The notes under the pieces: model-generated
What the model was told of the DNA's origin: nothing
The model's input: only the letters and a program-made list of their open reading frames with translations
Databases searched by the model: none
Shown: positions 23,301 through 30,899 of the stretch, piece by piece
How positions within the stretch are numbered: the first letter of the stretch is position 1
Layout of the letters: the number at the start of each line of letters is the position of its first letter
Program-made: the position numbers and the translations under genes
Source of the DNA: Pectobacterium versatile
GTDB taxonomy: Bacteria > Pseudomonadota > Gammaproteobacteria > Enterobacterales > Enterobacteriaceae
Length of the DNA: 64,000 bases
Assembly (NCBI RefSeq): GCF_020166435.1
Contig: NZ_JAINZP010000004.1
Span: 1 to 64,000 of the forward strand
Direction of reading: 5' to 3'

Positions 23301-25569
23301 TCCGCGCTATCCACAGAATAACCTCTGGGAAACCCAAAATAGCTATGACGGAACAGGGGAAGACGTCACATTACGCGGGCGTTTATGGAAAATACAGAAA
23401 CGAAATGCCAGCGATACGATCGTCGAGAACAGTTACGGCTACGATCGCTACGGCAACACAACACGCACCACATTGAGCGTGCCAGAGCAAGTTGCGCAAA
23501 CCACGACATATACTTACAACAATCTGGGTAATACCACGCGTATTGATTACCCTACCGGCGCGCCCGTTCCCAGTGTCATTTACACCTATAATAACATGGG
23601 GCAAAACACGGCCATCGGTACGGAGAGCGACCCTGGAAAGTTTGCACAATATCGTTATCATGCTGATGGCAGCCTCGCCGGAGAACAGCTCAATACCACA
23701 GGGAGTCGCCCGCTTGTACGTCGTCTGGCTTACAACTCACCGGGATGGGTAACCGAAATAGACAACCAGTACGCTGACGGTAGCCTGTTGCTCAAACACA
23801 CCTTTAGCTATACATCCGGTGGCTATAACGGCTCAGGTTACTACAACGGTAATATTGCCAGCGCCACCAGCGAAAACAGCATCAATCCAGAAAACACATT
23901 TGCCTACCGCTATCAGTACGATAAACGCGGCCAGTTAATCGTCGCACAGCACAGCACTCACGATGACTACAGCCTTGGCGTCGGCCACCCGCTTACCTTC
24001 GATCCCAATGGCAATATCTTGTCTCTTCAGCAGGGAACGGCACTGAGGACATATGATTACCTAAAGAACAGCAATAAAGTTGCTGCCGTTCATCATGATA
24101 ACGCGCAAACACAGCATTATCGTTATGACACCTTCGGCAATGTCACCGCCTCATCGCATCGCCATATTGCACGCATCGACTACAATGCGCTGAATAATTT
24201 ACCGCAGTTCGTTTCACTGGAAGAGGGCAACTCGCTGGAATTTACCTATAACGGCCTTAATCAACGCGTTATAAAGCGGCGGAGTAACGGCACACAAACG
24301 CTGTATGTACATGGGCTGAGTGACTTCCCGCTGATGGAGTCAGGGGAACAAAACACCCAATATATCTATGGCATTGGTGGCCTATTGGCGATGGTAAAAA
24401 ACCATGTGACATATTATGTTCTGAAAGATTTGCAGGGATCGGTACGCGCCGTCATTGCTGACGACGGCACCGTTGCCACCATGCTGGACTACATGCCGTT
24501 TGGTCAGCTATTTGCCAATAGTGTCGGTACACCGGATATTCTTCACTACCGCTATACTGGCCAAGAGTTTGATGCAGAACTGGCAATCTATAACTATCGT
24601 GCCCGCTTTTACGATCCCCAGCTTGGGCGCTTCTACTCGTGCGATCCCAAATTCCAATATGGTGGCCCGTTCGTTTATTGCTACAACAACCCTGTCAACC
24701 AAACCGACTCTTCGGGTGAAATAGCGTCAATTCTGATTATTTTGCTCACGGGGGCACTGGTTGGCGCAGCGATTGGCGGTATCTCCGCTGCCTATACGGG
24801 CGTTCAATCTGGGCTAAAAGGGGGCGCACTGGCAGGTTACATCTTTGCCGGAGCAGGGATCGGTGCCGTTGCGGGGGCACTATCCGCAGCTGGCGGGGTC
24901 GGTGCTTTTGCTGCTGGGTCGGCGGCGGCGGCGGCAACATCAACAACGGCAGGCGGCATCATTGCGGGATCGTTTGTTGGTGCGGTCTCCGGAGGTGTTA
25001 TTGGCGCTGCACAAGGCGTCAGCCAGCATTTTGTCAACGATGCCTTCGGCGTCGCCAACTCGGGAACCTGGCAACAATCGATGTTCAGCGGTGCGATTAC
25101 GGGTGCGATTGGTGGAGCAATCACTGGCGCGGTCTCCGGTGCAGGCGGTGCGTTAGCATACCAACAATCGAAGATTTACGACAAAATTCTTGGTACAGGT
25201 AACAGGCTCTCATTCAGCCCGTCATCGCTTACTGATGTCAGCAATGCCTACAGCTCGTTTGGCAACCTTGGCGTCGTACCACAGTCCACTCAGCTCAGTC
25301 GCATACCCGTAATAAAAACGCTGCAAAGCCTCACGTTGGGCAAATTAACGATACCTGCGTTTGGCAGTCTAACAGGGGCGATAGCCAAACAAGGTGTAAA
25401 ACCATTACTCCCTACGTCAGGTGGAACAAATAGCTCGTCATCTACATCACAGAATCAGCCCCCTTCATTCTACGGGCAACAGGCCTATAATCCGTCGATG
25501 AGCGGCAGCGTAGGGATGCAGTCAGCGCTAATAATGAATCCATCAAACTGGAGTAATAACAAGGCGTAA
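17365..25569 (+). CDS. Giant Rhs/YD-repeat protein with SpvB/TcaC-like N-terminus and glycine-zipper C-terminus
   Basis: A 2734-aa protein. The first 400 or so residues resemble the SpvB/TcaC shell start (RGDINLPLDLVSLQGRN, then TSILGLGWKLPFE). A middle region carries beta-propeller-like WxxW repeats and a lectin-like insertion near 1310-1450. YD repeats run from about 1850 to 2390 (YGYDRYGNTTRT, YTYNNLGNTTR). The Rhs core is at about 2395-2455 (YDPQLGRFYSCDPKF, then CYNNPVNQTDSSGE). Beyond the core, 2453-2600 is a Gly/Ala-rich hydrophobic stretch with GxxxG patterns, then a polar tail. In the family, the part after the core is usually a toxin; here it looks membrane-active rather than enzymatic. 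No signal peptide and no immunity gene are evident. The start has AAAGGA eight bases upstream. Confidence 0.85.
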   Translation: MNNSTNSQTPKIRPSQFEKNINNIFKDSVNLFRGDINLPLDLVSLQGRNKLDVKVTASYGSNVKNEIHQSNASAPTSILGLGWKLPFERIEVETRGSASSGDNTYQIYINNSATELIRTKNEWQRATLSNNSIPPLNKGEIDSAIQSQFIDSGITIDSHARVNTIEPNQQWEIIDSQNQRVFVVKNRDSHLSVLSGGFAFECFQYDFSKILYYPEFERWEIVKDDGTSYFYGGITPNQHAIQWKVRWGNWSGQSALTHAGDKTRLQSRFASAWNLVQIESLWGDTITFSYDVVEQQIGDNGLSFTKACYLLTITDMFNRTINFNYKEKLYDIHSPAGPREYLSPHWNAPYTQIPDNQPSPYQDRYETRYLDNIVVNNPQGSLLYTVQLGYDISSNFSHYAKNDNLYGDTVKRTLTSIRRTYATPCSLPDLQLSYWPAGSVNAGALSRAITPDGADITYRYKQQALPLCDRQQQITTPWPRTAKPRVWFGADYVVSLWLNESTDQIHITFYTWLGRWQQWTPTPQVIKAAFDINSVNVITSTDFACLTYSSPQNGKSGVHVYHKDNRKWGEWLETAPINAKTAHLQIAAGDNFFVTCDKDNRKLLRYTWNSFAKSWIIEERSSDLAANKPNNKPYITATNKYYAILDYAPESGGTHHNTFTLYYQDGGEQWHTGASTTLTFTIGGTNPANSFGFASSASFIALTYITQEVSLSVDYTIKVLEWDAAFNTINSVDFPCRLPKSNPSSVITIPFIARFINNSMIASGPHLLRYNGASWLFNKSLNFRDTCSDQDINWYAYGTDYAIAVSNRESAVQAKLIGYDPTTQITRWDNSAIDLYSKDGSTSARKIHFFPTAGADIATMGNRIYQRGSWCNWQDAVNHYQEVPYEIDSTTMINQGPRFISYLNLAGTAVKDTTVWPLLNQNLASKDVIVQRYFTQIGADGQIKTNINGQYPSGLSTFVTYLPLEKSFDNAETLTLNRYLDNTLQGTLVDYCVDTVSINDGYTTSTTAYVFDIATATCDPTGAVFKYYKSTSYPGTTTPATPLFGYTENNYFNGLTRKNQKVSTSDQDDSGLLDGQLIEQKTFDSSHNLLVHEQKHVEVFTTLTVKGVQRDLFGGYIRCVTDTSTNDGLLTTTGYTYDNQFGKLVQETFDNVTQDGTVETITKDYGYAYQAYPWFLLKHVIDVPFTHFDSVTSSANGGKKTVFSGSLQQYTPQSRQFPLSGRPAPTVWAASQAYILQQASDDTTPESSHLIAANPGTSWLKVNSVLRRRFYGAITCGTDATKQIESTLWDQNEILPIATFTSEDENTCDFVGFEPYEAYSSNWQLSSGKGTMADYLTSGDACTGTQSFKLAANSALSRIAQLQHSQTVIIAGWIKVEKGFLTNAGNVYLETRSGGGERKKMTIIPTDEAKWVYWQAVIDYQGEGVPLPLTVAFTNEKSSAYLLINNISITPLTSNMEAKFYDPIYWDETATLGNNADIMRYGYDALRQKFTEVGPQENSKKGSVSYATRSWNDAQPFAYPQNDPSSSCDIMAAEGGLYETFMNGEQIWEHWQRDVVGAWRLNNGQLCHTGLAINTISWRPTQQHDCYAIGVTLSSYTPQNAAFGITIGNCLNAKWQSLTGWTLELDGTTHKNSKVNGQVPATVLLIPVNGAVLLFADGRQVFAIKSPTPLRGECVFSAQGELQFANPVTYRSPQISMVYKNANRQGMQYQVLNGIQCLVKEKCYDALGNCIAETKIATFDNTLFGYRSGFVSGLDSATGMMSGEISTLYPQDEGYPYSGTRYEASSLGRPLKKGLPGKLFAITGSNSHTTQIRYAVTDQKSIAGILYRPGELLVTALTDANGSQVLEIKDRRGQTLGKQTNADNTVVDAVQQVFDAAGNICQILHPNAFLPGNDAGAFTTHNRYNFLQQLISRTTPDTGETRYIYDSAGRLRFSSTPLTVEKGTVLYKKYDILGRIIEEGEITRSWGDGSQLQSIANSDPRYPQNNLWETQNSYDGTGEDVTLRGRLWKIQKRNASDTIVENSYGYDRYGNTTRTTLSVPEQVAQTTTYTYNNLGNTTRIDYPTGAPVPSVIYTYNNMGQNTAIGTESDPGKFAQYRYHADGSLAGEQLNTTGSRPLVRRLAYNSPGWVTEIDNQYADGSLLLKHTFSYTSGGYNGSGYYNGNIASATSENSINPENTFAYRYQYDKRGQLIVAQHSTHDDYSLGVGHPLTFDPNGNILSLQQGTALRTYDYLKNSNKVAAVHHDNAQTQHYRYDTFGNVTASSHRHIARIDYNALNNLPQFVSLEEGNSLEFTYNGLNQRVIKRRSNGTQTLYVHGLSDFPLMESGEQNTQYIYGIGGLLAMVKNHVTYYVLKDLQGSVRAVIADDGTVATMLDYMPFGQLFANSVGTPDILHYRYTGQEFDAELAIYNYRARFYDPQLGRFYSCDPKFQYGGPFVYCYNNPVNQTDSSGEIASILIILLTGALVGAAIGGISAAYTGVQSGLKGGALAGYIFAGAGIGAVAGALSAAGGVGAFAAGSAAAAATSTTAGGIIAGSFVGAVSGGVIGAAQGVSQHFVNDAFGVANSGTWQQSMFSGAITGAIGGAITGAVSGAGGALAYQQSKIYDKILGTGNRLSFSPSSLTDVSNAYSSFGNLGVVPQSTQLSRIPVIKTLQSLTLGKLTIPAFGSLTGAIAKQGVKPLLPTSGGTNSSSSTSQNQPPSFYGQQAYNPSMSGSVGMQSALIMNPSNWSNNKA

Positions 25570-25576
25570 CCGTGTC

Positions 25577-25671
25577 GCAGGTGAGGAAAGTGGCGTGTCC
25601 TCACCTGCTTGACCAATGAAAAAAGGAATGAAAAAGCCAAATACCTCTTTCATTTTCCGTGGCATTTGGCT
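25577..25671 (+). terminator. Two hairpins downstream of the Rhs gene
   Basis: The first is a perfect 11-bp stem, GCAGGTGAGGA (25577-25587) with TCCTCACCTGC (25598-25608). The second pairs AGCCAAAT (25635-25642) with ATTTGGCT (25664-25671), followed by CTTTATC. The second is the more terminator-like. Confidence 0.6.
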
Positions 25672-25713
25672 CTTTATCACTGATTAACCACCCTTTTATG
25701 ATAAAAAGGGTCA

Positions 25714-26000
25714 CCACCACCACCATGGGGCTTCGCCCTGTCACGTTGCCAGATGTGCTAAAAGGGGAAAATGTTATTTTAGCAAACTGTCAGTCAGACT
25801 GATCGCTCACTCCCCGCCTACATTCCGAATAATTTTGACGCGCAGCATCAGGCAACACGCTATCTCATTGACCGTGGCTACCAAAAACCGCTCTGCTTTT
25901 GGCTCCCTGAGGCAGAAGCGGCAAACCACGATCGGCGTGAAGGATTTGAACATACCTGGCAAACCACGGGGCGCTCATTATCAGACGCCTCGCAGCACCA
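25714..26000 (+). pseudogene. cscR: cscR remnant (LacI-type sucrose regulator), truncated and frameshifted
   Basis: Translating from about 25716 gives TTTMGLRPVTLP...GENVILANCQSD. One extra base near 25800 shifts the frame, and reading continues as DRSLPAYIPNNFDAQHQATR, then YLIDRGYQKPLCFWLPEAE and RREGFEHTW, to about 26000. This aligns closely, from memory, with the middle of E. coli CscR (TTMGLRHITLP, GENIVLANC, QPLCFWLPES, RRQGFEQAW). The DNA-binding N-terminus and the C-terminal third are gone. It abuts an antisense cscA fragment. Confidence 0.8.
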
Positions 26001-26176
26001 TATGATGGTTCAACATGTTGTTGATGTTGGCGCAGGCTTTCCAGTTCACGAACAGGCCGCTGATATAGCTTTCCATGACATTCAACGAGTTCACGCGGCA
26101 GGGTAAACGACCCGGCCCACCCTTCCTGCTTGGACGGCATCGGCGACCATCCATCCCAGAATGACGCGCCTGCCAC
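26000..26176 (-). pseudogene. cscA: cscA remnant (GH32 sucrose hydrolase fragment)
   Basis: On minus, the translation contains SPMPSKQEGWAGSFTLPREL followed by GKLYQRPVRELESLRQ. This matches the conserved C-terminal part of the GH32 catalytic region of CscA-type invertases (SPMPSKREGWAGCMTLAREL in E. coli, from memory). Only about 55 codons remain, with no catalytic N-terminus. It lies between the cscR remnant and a permease start, in csc gene order. Confidence 0.78.
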
Positions 26177-26189
26177 CCGCTGCTAGAAA

Positions 26190-26286
26190 CGACTGACCAT
26201 GTCCAGAAGAAGGCAAATAGCAATCCACTTAACGTTAAGTAATTTTTCCTGACAGAGTGTGCCAGTGTATGCGCGTGTTTATTCAT
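26190..26286 (-). pseudogene. N-terminal fragment of a membrane transporter (probably the csc permease)
   Basis: From ATG 26286 on minus, about 33 codons read as a short polar start followed by a hydrophobic helix (KNYLTLSGLLFAFFWTWS). This resembles the first membrane span of oligosaccharide:H+ symporters of the LacY/CscB family. It then runs straight into cscA-fragment sequence. I infer a deletion joining cscB' to cscA'. The permease identity is less certain than the other two fragments. Confidence 0.5.
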
Positions 26287-26460
26287 GTTGGCCTATCCCG
26301 CAAGAAGCCCGATATGATTGTTAATGTACGGCCCAGAACGTAGGAATTTAAACGAATTGGTCTGCTTCCCTCTCAATAAGTGGATGGGCATAACAGTCTG
26401 TTTAATTGTTATAAATATCAGCCTGATGTTCAGCCCTATCCGCAACCCTATGAGAGTAAA

Positions 26461-26919
26461 ATGATGAATATAGATCAAGAAATTATTATTAATTCCGTCG
26501 CGCCAGAAGACTATGACCAATGGCTGCCTTATTGGAAAAGTTATCAAGCGTTCTATAAAGTCCAACTTACCGATGACGTCACTGAAACCACCTGGGAGCG
26601 CTTTTTTAACGCCGATATACCGGTGTATTGCGCGGTAGCAAGAGAAGGTTCACACATTGTCGGTTTCGTACACTTTGTTTTTCACGATTCCACATGGGGA
26701 GTAAACCCTTATTGTTACTTAGAGGATCTGTTTGTTGTTCCTAGCACTCGCGGTAAACACGTTGGGAAAAAACTGATTGAATATGTCAGGGAAAAGGCAC
26801 AAGAAAAAAACTGCGATCGTCTTTATTGGCATACGCAGGAAACGAATAAAACAGCACAGCGGCTTTATGATTGGGTAGCAGAAAAACCAGGCATGATCGA
26901 ATATAGAATGCCGCTTTAA
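26461..26919 (+). CDS. GNAT-family N-acetyltransferase
   Basis: A 152-aa GCN5-related acetyltransferase that would transfer an acetyl group from acetyl-CoA to an unknown amine. The acetyl-CoA loop is clear (LEDLFVVPSTRGKHVGKKLI, about 92-111), preceded by strand GFVHFVFHDS and followed by the motif B region RLYWHTQETNKTAQRLYD. The ATG at 26461 (MMNIDQE) is preferred over an upstream GTG that would add an unrelated 27-residue leader. It stands alone between the csc scar and an ERIC. The substrate cannot be told from sequence. Confidence 0.9.
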   Translation: MMNIDQEIIINSVAPEDYDQWLPYWKSYQAFYKVQLTDDVTETTWERFFNADIPVYCAVAREGSHIVGFVHFVFHDSTWGVNPYCYLEDLFVVPSTRGKHVGKKLIEYVREKAQEKNCDRLYWHTQETNKTAQRLYDWVAEKPGMIEYRMPL

Positions 26920-27017
26920 CAGTAGCCTTTATGCAAAGCAAAACGTCCCAAGTAAATTATGCGAGCTAACCACCGCCGAATTAGTGGTGATCGCACGGCT
27001 CAATGGCATTAACGGTG

Positions 27018-27217
27018 TATACCCTAAATAATTCGAGTTGCATGAAGGCGGCAACCGCACGAATACCCGAGAGCATACTCAAGTAAGTGACTGGGGTAAG
27101 TAAGGGCAAATTGGCTAAGCCAATTTGAACGCCGCTTGCGGCGGCCCTCTAGAGCGAGGCTCAAAAATGAGCCGAATATTGCCAACGCACAAGCAACTTG
27201 AAGTATGACGAGTATAG
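27018..27217. repeat. ERIC repeat carrying an internal insertion
   Basis: TATACCC (27018) opens a standard ERIC left half up to AGTAAGTGACTGGGG. About 75 bp of extra hairpin-forming DNA follows (CAAATTGG/CCAATTTG; GCCGCTTGCGGCGGC; GGCTC/GAGCC). The normal right end GCCAACGCACAAGCAACTTG through AGTATA at 27217 closes it. ERICs with insertions of this size at this place are known in enterobacteria. Confidence 0.85.
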
Positions 27218-27223
27218 ATAGCT

Positions 27224-27465
27224 TTACGGATATCGGGTGGGTAAGAGAAGAACTGTTGAGATTTTCCCAATCTGTGCGCCAACTTTTGCTGATTTGCGCG
27301 AATTTCTCATCCCAGATGCCGACAAAAGTATCCTGTGCCATCAGAGCCGCCTTTGCCATAGGCCCTGATACACCGCTTTAAACCCGCCGGTAACGGCCTG
27401 TAATCTTTCCACAACACGTATTTCAGACTGTTAATTATGCTCAGCTAAATGTGGGTTTGCAGATA
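27224..27465 (-). mobile_element. IS256-family transposase remnant
   Basis: Minus-strand fragments align with the IS256-family C-terminal region: QTHI...NSLKYVLWKDY at about 27465-27400, then a frame change, then MAQDTFVGIWDEKFAQISKS and WRTDWENLNSSS ending near 27224. Stops and frameshifts break it and no terminal inverted repeats were found, so it is a dead fragment. It borders an ERIC. Confidence 0.75.
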
Positions 27466-27957
27466 CACGATGTTTATCACATCCGAGAAAACTGGTTGAG
27501 ATCGTTTTCGATTTTAAGGAATTTGACCCGCTCAGCCATGAGGGATTTGAGTTTTTTCGTCCATGTTTTTCCTGTCTCTGCTATTGGAGTAAAAGTATAA
27601 AAACAGGCAATTAAATAATTTCAATTACAGTCTTGAAAAAACACATTACAAAACATTTCCGCCTGTATTATTCTAAAAAAAATATCAACATCATCAAATT
27701 AATATATCATAAAATCAAGAATTGATTAAAAATAAGCACAAATATAATTCAATGGCTACGTTTAAAATAAAACATGATATTTCCACCTCTAAATGGAAAG
27801 TTATTAAATATCATTTATAATTACCACATGCACCATGATTTACTTGTGCATACTTTCTATGGCAGCTTTTTCTCATGGGCTATTTTATACCATTCCTTAC
27901 AAATAAAATTAAGCAAGATAATTAAAACTATCCTAACCATTTATTTTGGAGGTATTC
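27466..27957. other. AT-rich intergenic region upstream of the metalloprotease
   Basis: Nearly 500 bp with no credible gene. It becomes strongly AT-rich after 27600. An ORF of 69 codons here has no ribosome site or family likeness and is not called. The stretch immediately before the protease carries a strong ribosome site, GGAGGT at 27947-27952. Confidence 0.6.
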
Positions 27958-29520
27958 ATGATCAGTATCACATCATTATTTAGGGCAAGTTTTCTAGCTT
28001 TATTTTTATTGGGAAATTATGCTAATGCAACCTTACTTTATCAAATCGAACCTAGTGGCAGGTCTGCTGATGCACTTGCAGAACCGATCGTCAAATCACT
28101 ATTAGAAGAAAAAACAACGAAGGAGTTATATATTGGTAAGATAAAAATTAATAAACTAGGTGAGGACATTAAGAGCATTCGACTTGAGACTTCCCCGGGC
28201 GTTATAATTAGCTCTAATTTAGTAAGTTTTAAAAAAGATGAAAACGGCTCTTTAGTTTGGAAAGGCGACATATCATCGTTGATAAAAAATAAATCCATCA
28301 ATGATAAAATAGAAAACACTACAAGTAATTATGTTACGTTGATAGAAAACAACAATCTTATTACCGGTCTCATTTCATTTCGGGATAAAACATACTCCAT
28401 CACGCCCTTAAATAATGAACAAATTGCTATTGTTACGATAGATAGTAGTAAATTCCCCGAAGGAGCACCTCCGATTATTAACTCCGATAGCGAAGAAACC
28501 ACAGTAAAGCCCAAAGAAACACAGATTAATACGGTTACACAGCAACCTATAGACAAAACATCATCATCATTAAATTTAGATGTACGAGCTGATGATATCA
28601 GTAGAATTAATGTTTTGATGATAACAACGCCAGAAGCATATAATAGAATTGGTGCTGCTCAGTATCCTGGTTTTGTTACATTAGCTACAGATACATTACA
28701 GAGCGCAGCAACAAATAGTAAGTTGCCAATTCAGTATAAAGTAACCGCTGTCGTTACTGGTATCAGTGAAGCAGGTCGAACATACGATCAATTACTTTCT
28801 GCACTCCGTGACCCAAATACTCCACTGGGTAAGTTTGCAGCAGAACATCGGGAGCTTGCACAAGCCGACCTTGTTAATTTGATGGTTATCAATCCCGCAT
28901 ATTGTGGTTTGGCATATGTAACAAACGGTACAGTTGAACAATTTAGGAGACTTGGTTTTAGCGTTGTGACACATACCTGTGTGTCTGGATATACATTTCC
29001 GCATGAAATAGGACATAACTTGGGGGCAACACATGACCCAAACGCAGGTAGCAATCCTTATTTTAGTTACGGGTATGGATATCAATATCTAGGAAATCCT
29101 CCCTGGCGGACAGTGATGGCTTATGGATGTCAATCTATTTCTTGTCCTAGAATTAACGCCTACTCCAGCCCTAACCTATTTCATAATAATTTACCAATGG
29201 GAACCGCAAATCAGGATAACGTCCGTGTTCTGAATGCTACACGCCATAATGCAGCTAAAGTTTATCCAAATAAACCAGTTGACCCAGTTGACCCAGTTGA
29301 CCCAGTTGACCCAGTTGACCCAGTTGATTATGACTACGTATTTCCTAACGGTCTTAACGTATATAATGCAGGCACATTGGTGAAACAGCCTAAAAATGGC
29401 AAAATTTATGAATGCAGGCCGGCACCTAATAGTGGCTACTGTCGACAATGGACTCAAACATCAACACAATATGAACCCGGCTTCGGTTTTGCGTGGCGAG
29501 AGGCATGGATAGAGAAGTAG
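27958..29520 (+). CDS. Secreted zinc metalloprotease (reprolysin-like) with C-terminal chitin-binding-like module
   Basis: A 520-aa secreted protein. Residues 1-24 form a signal peptide (MISITSLFRASFLALFLLGN, ending ANA). A propeptide-like region of about 185 residues precedes the catalytic domain. The zinc motif HEIGHNLGATHD is at 349-360 (His349, His353, His359), and a downstream VMAY fits the metzincin Met-turn. A six-unit Pro-Val-Asp repeat (about 440-457) links to a 60-residue C-terminal module (VYNAGTLVKQPKNGKIYECR ... WREAW) that resembles chitin- or polysaccharide-binding modules. Start ATG 27958 is fixed by GGAGGT six bases upstream. Low GC compared with nearby core genes suggests transfer. 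Probable role: degradation of host or competitor protein. Confidence 0.88.
   Translation: MISITSLFRASFLALFLLGNYANATLLYQIEPSGRSADALAEPIVKSLLEEKTTKELYIGKIKINKLGEDIKSIRLETSPGVIISSNLVSFKKDENGSLVWKGDISSLIKNKSINDKIENTTSNYVTLIENNNLITGLISFRDKTYSITPLNNEQIAIVTIDSSKFPEGAPPIINSDSEETTVKPKETQINTVTQQPIDKTSSSLNLDVRADDISRINVLMITTPEAYNRIGAAQYPGFVTLATDTLQSAATNSKLPIQYKVTAVVTGISEAGRTYDQLLSALRDPNTPLGKFAAEHRELAQADLVNLMVINPAYCGLAYVTNGTVEQFRRLGFSVVTHTCVSGYTFPHEIGHNLGATHDPNAGSNPYFSYGYGYQYLGNPPWRTVMAYGCQSISCPRINAYSSPNLFHNNLPMGTANQDNVRVLNATRHNAAKVYPNKPVDPVDPVDPVDPVDPVDYDYVFPNGLNVYNAGTLVKQPKNGKIYECRPAPNSGYCRQWTQTSTQYEPGFGFAWREAWIEK
29275..29328 (+). repeat. Tandem 9-bp repeat encoding (Pro-Val-Asp)6 linker
   Basis: Six nearly perfect copies of CCAGTTGAC (the last ends in GAT) lie inside the protease gene. 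They encode a Pro-Val-Asp hinge between the catalytic and binding domains. Copy number could change by slippage without breaking the frame. Confidence 0.95.
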
Positions 29521-29568
29521 TCAAAATGGCACGGTAGCATATTCAAACGGTAACGCCTGGCAACGATC

Positions 29569-29633
29569 TATACCCGTAATACGTCAAGTTGCATGTGCAT
29601 TGGCTTCCAGCAACTCGAATTATTTGAGGCATA
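29569..29633. repeat. Internally deleted (mini) ERIC
   Basis: TATACCC at 29569 and the right-end sequence CAACTCGAATTATTTGAGG at about 29610-29630 flank only about 65 bp. The central ERIC palindrome is missing. Confidence 0.75.
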
Positions 29634-29722
29634 GCATAATTCGCCGCCTTTTTATTAAAAAGCTCAGTGCCATTACCCCTAACCTCGATCAAGGCTCTGA
29701 TTAAAGTCTCCTGTGATTGTGC

Positions 29723-29761
29723 AAGAATCCGTAATTTCTATGAGATTACGGATTCTTTTTT
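29723..29761. terminator. Bidirectional intrinsic terminator
   Basis: AAGAATCCGTAAT (29723-29735) and ATTACGGATTCTT (29745-29757) form a perfect 13-bp stem with T-rich flanks on the plus side. It lies 100 bp beyond the 3' end of the lacI-type gene and can end transcription from that operon. Confidence 0.8.
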
Positions 29762-29861
29762 ATACTACTCAGCCAGAGCGAATGGTTCGGTGGATATATC
29801 GATTCCCGCGACTACCGCGTCACAGCGCTTGAGCGGCTGTTATCGTTGAAATAACGCCCGC

Positions 29862-30899
29862 CTACCCCACCCGCCGCACCGATTCCCTAACCACCACCTG
29901 CCCAGCCAGTTCAGTACGCTGGGCAATGCCGAGTGCCTGTGCGGGCGTCATTTGCTGCGCCAGTAGCTGTAGCGCGGCACGGGCAATCGTCTCAAACGGC
30001 AGGTGTACCGTGGTGAGTGAAACCGGCAGCATGTCGAACGGCAGGATGTCGTCCATGCCCATGACGGACATGTCCTCCGGCACGCGTAGCCCGTGCTGAT
30101 ACAGCGCGTCGATCACGCCGATAGCCTGATTGTCCGCCGCACAGAAAATCGCAGTAACGCCCAATCTGTCGGGATTAGCCGTCAGCCAGCGCAGCAGCGC
30201 ATCGCGTGCCGTGCGCGGGTGGAAATCCGGCAGCGACAGAATTAGATCCTCATCCACCGCTATGCCCGCCTGCGCGAGCGCATCCCGATAGCCGCGTTCG
30301 CGCTGTTTGATCGTCATACGCGACGTCCAGGTCAGGTGCAGGATCCGCGTGTGCCCTTGTTCAATCAGATAACGCACCGCCGCGGCGGCGGCATAGTGGT
30401 TGGCAGGCGTGACGCTACTCAGGCGCATGGAGGGATCTTCCCCGTTGATCAGCACCGCCGGAATACCACTTTCCGCCACGGCGTTCAGCAGCGTTGGGTG
30501 ATCGTCATTCACGATCAGAATCCCGCTCTCTTTTCCGCCCTGAAGTTCACGCAGTAGCTGCTGTTCGTTAATGGTGTCGTGCTCCCCGAGAAACGGGCGA
30601 AGCTGGATATTACGTTGCAAACACAGCGTTTTCAGGGCGTTAATCAGCGTCAGCGACACCAGATTGTACTCACTTTCCAGCATCAGGTTACGCGGCGTCG
30701 CCAGCAGGATGTGCCGCAGCGGTTCCGTCTGCGCGACGGTCGCTTTGCCCACTTTATGCAGCGGATAGCCTTGCTCGGTGGCAATCGCCATGATGTGCTG
30801 TCTGACTTTGGCGCTGATCGGGGCTGTCCCGTTCAGCGCGCGGGAAACCGTGCTGATGGAAACCCCCGCGCGGTCGGCAATATCCTTGAGTGTCGCCAT
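29862..30899 (-). CDS. LacI-family transcriptional regulator of the sugar locus
   Basis: A 345-aa LacI/GalR-type repressor. The N-terminal helix-turn-helix is classic (MATLKDIADRAGVSISTVSR), followed by the hinge and a periplasmic-binding-protein-like effector domain (VMGMDDILPFDMLPVSLTTV near the C-terminus). The start at 30899 overlaps the permease stop (TAATG); longer starts would add unrelated sequence. It is the last gene of the minus-strand operon, so it likely regulates its own transcription. The two identical 16-bp palindromes in the divergent promoter region (37780-37795 and 37976-37991) are its probable operators. The inducer is unknown, but is probably a product of the GH105 pathway. 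Confidence 0.93.
   Translation of the reverse strand: MATLKDIADRAGVSISTVSRALNGTAPISAKVRQHIMAIATEQGYPLHKVGKATVAQTEPLRHILLATPRNLMLESEYNLVSLTLINALKTLCLQRNIQLRPFLGEHDTINEQQLLRELQGGKESGILIVNDDHPTLLNAVAESGIPAVLINGEDPSMRLSSVTPANHYAAAAAVRYLIEQGHTRILHLTWTSRMTIKQRERGYRDALAQAGIAVDEDLILSLPDFHPRTARDALLRWLTANPDRLGVTAIFCAADNQAIGVIDALYQHGLRVPEDMSVMGMDDILPFDMLPVSLTTVHLPFETIARAALQLLAQQMTPAQALGIAQRTELAGQVVVRESVRRVG

Noticed and set aside
27774-27983. 69-codon ORF before the metalloprotease
   Set aside because: AT-rich chance ORF that overlaps the protease start; no ribosome site.
29761-29856. Possible 3' fragment of a gene (frame reading GYIDSRDYRVTALERLLSLK then stop)
   Set aside because: Looks protein-like but too short to identify; could be chance, so not called.
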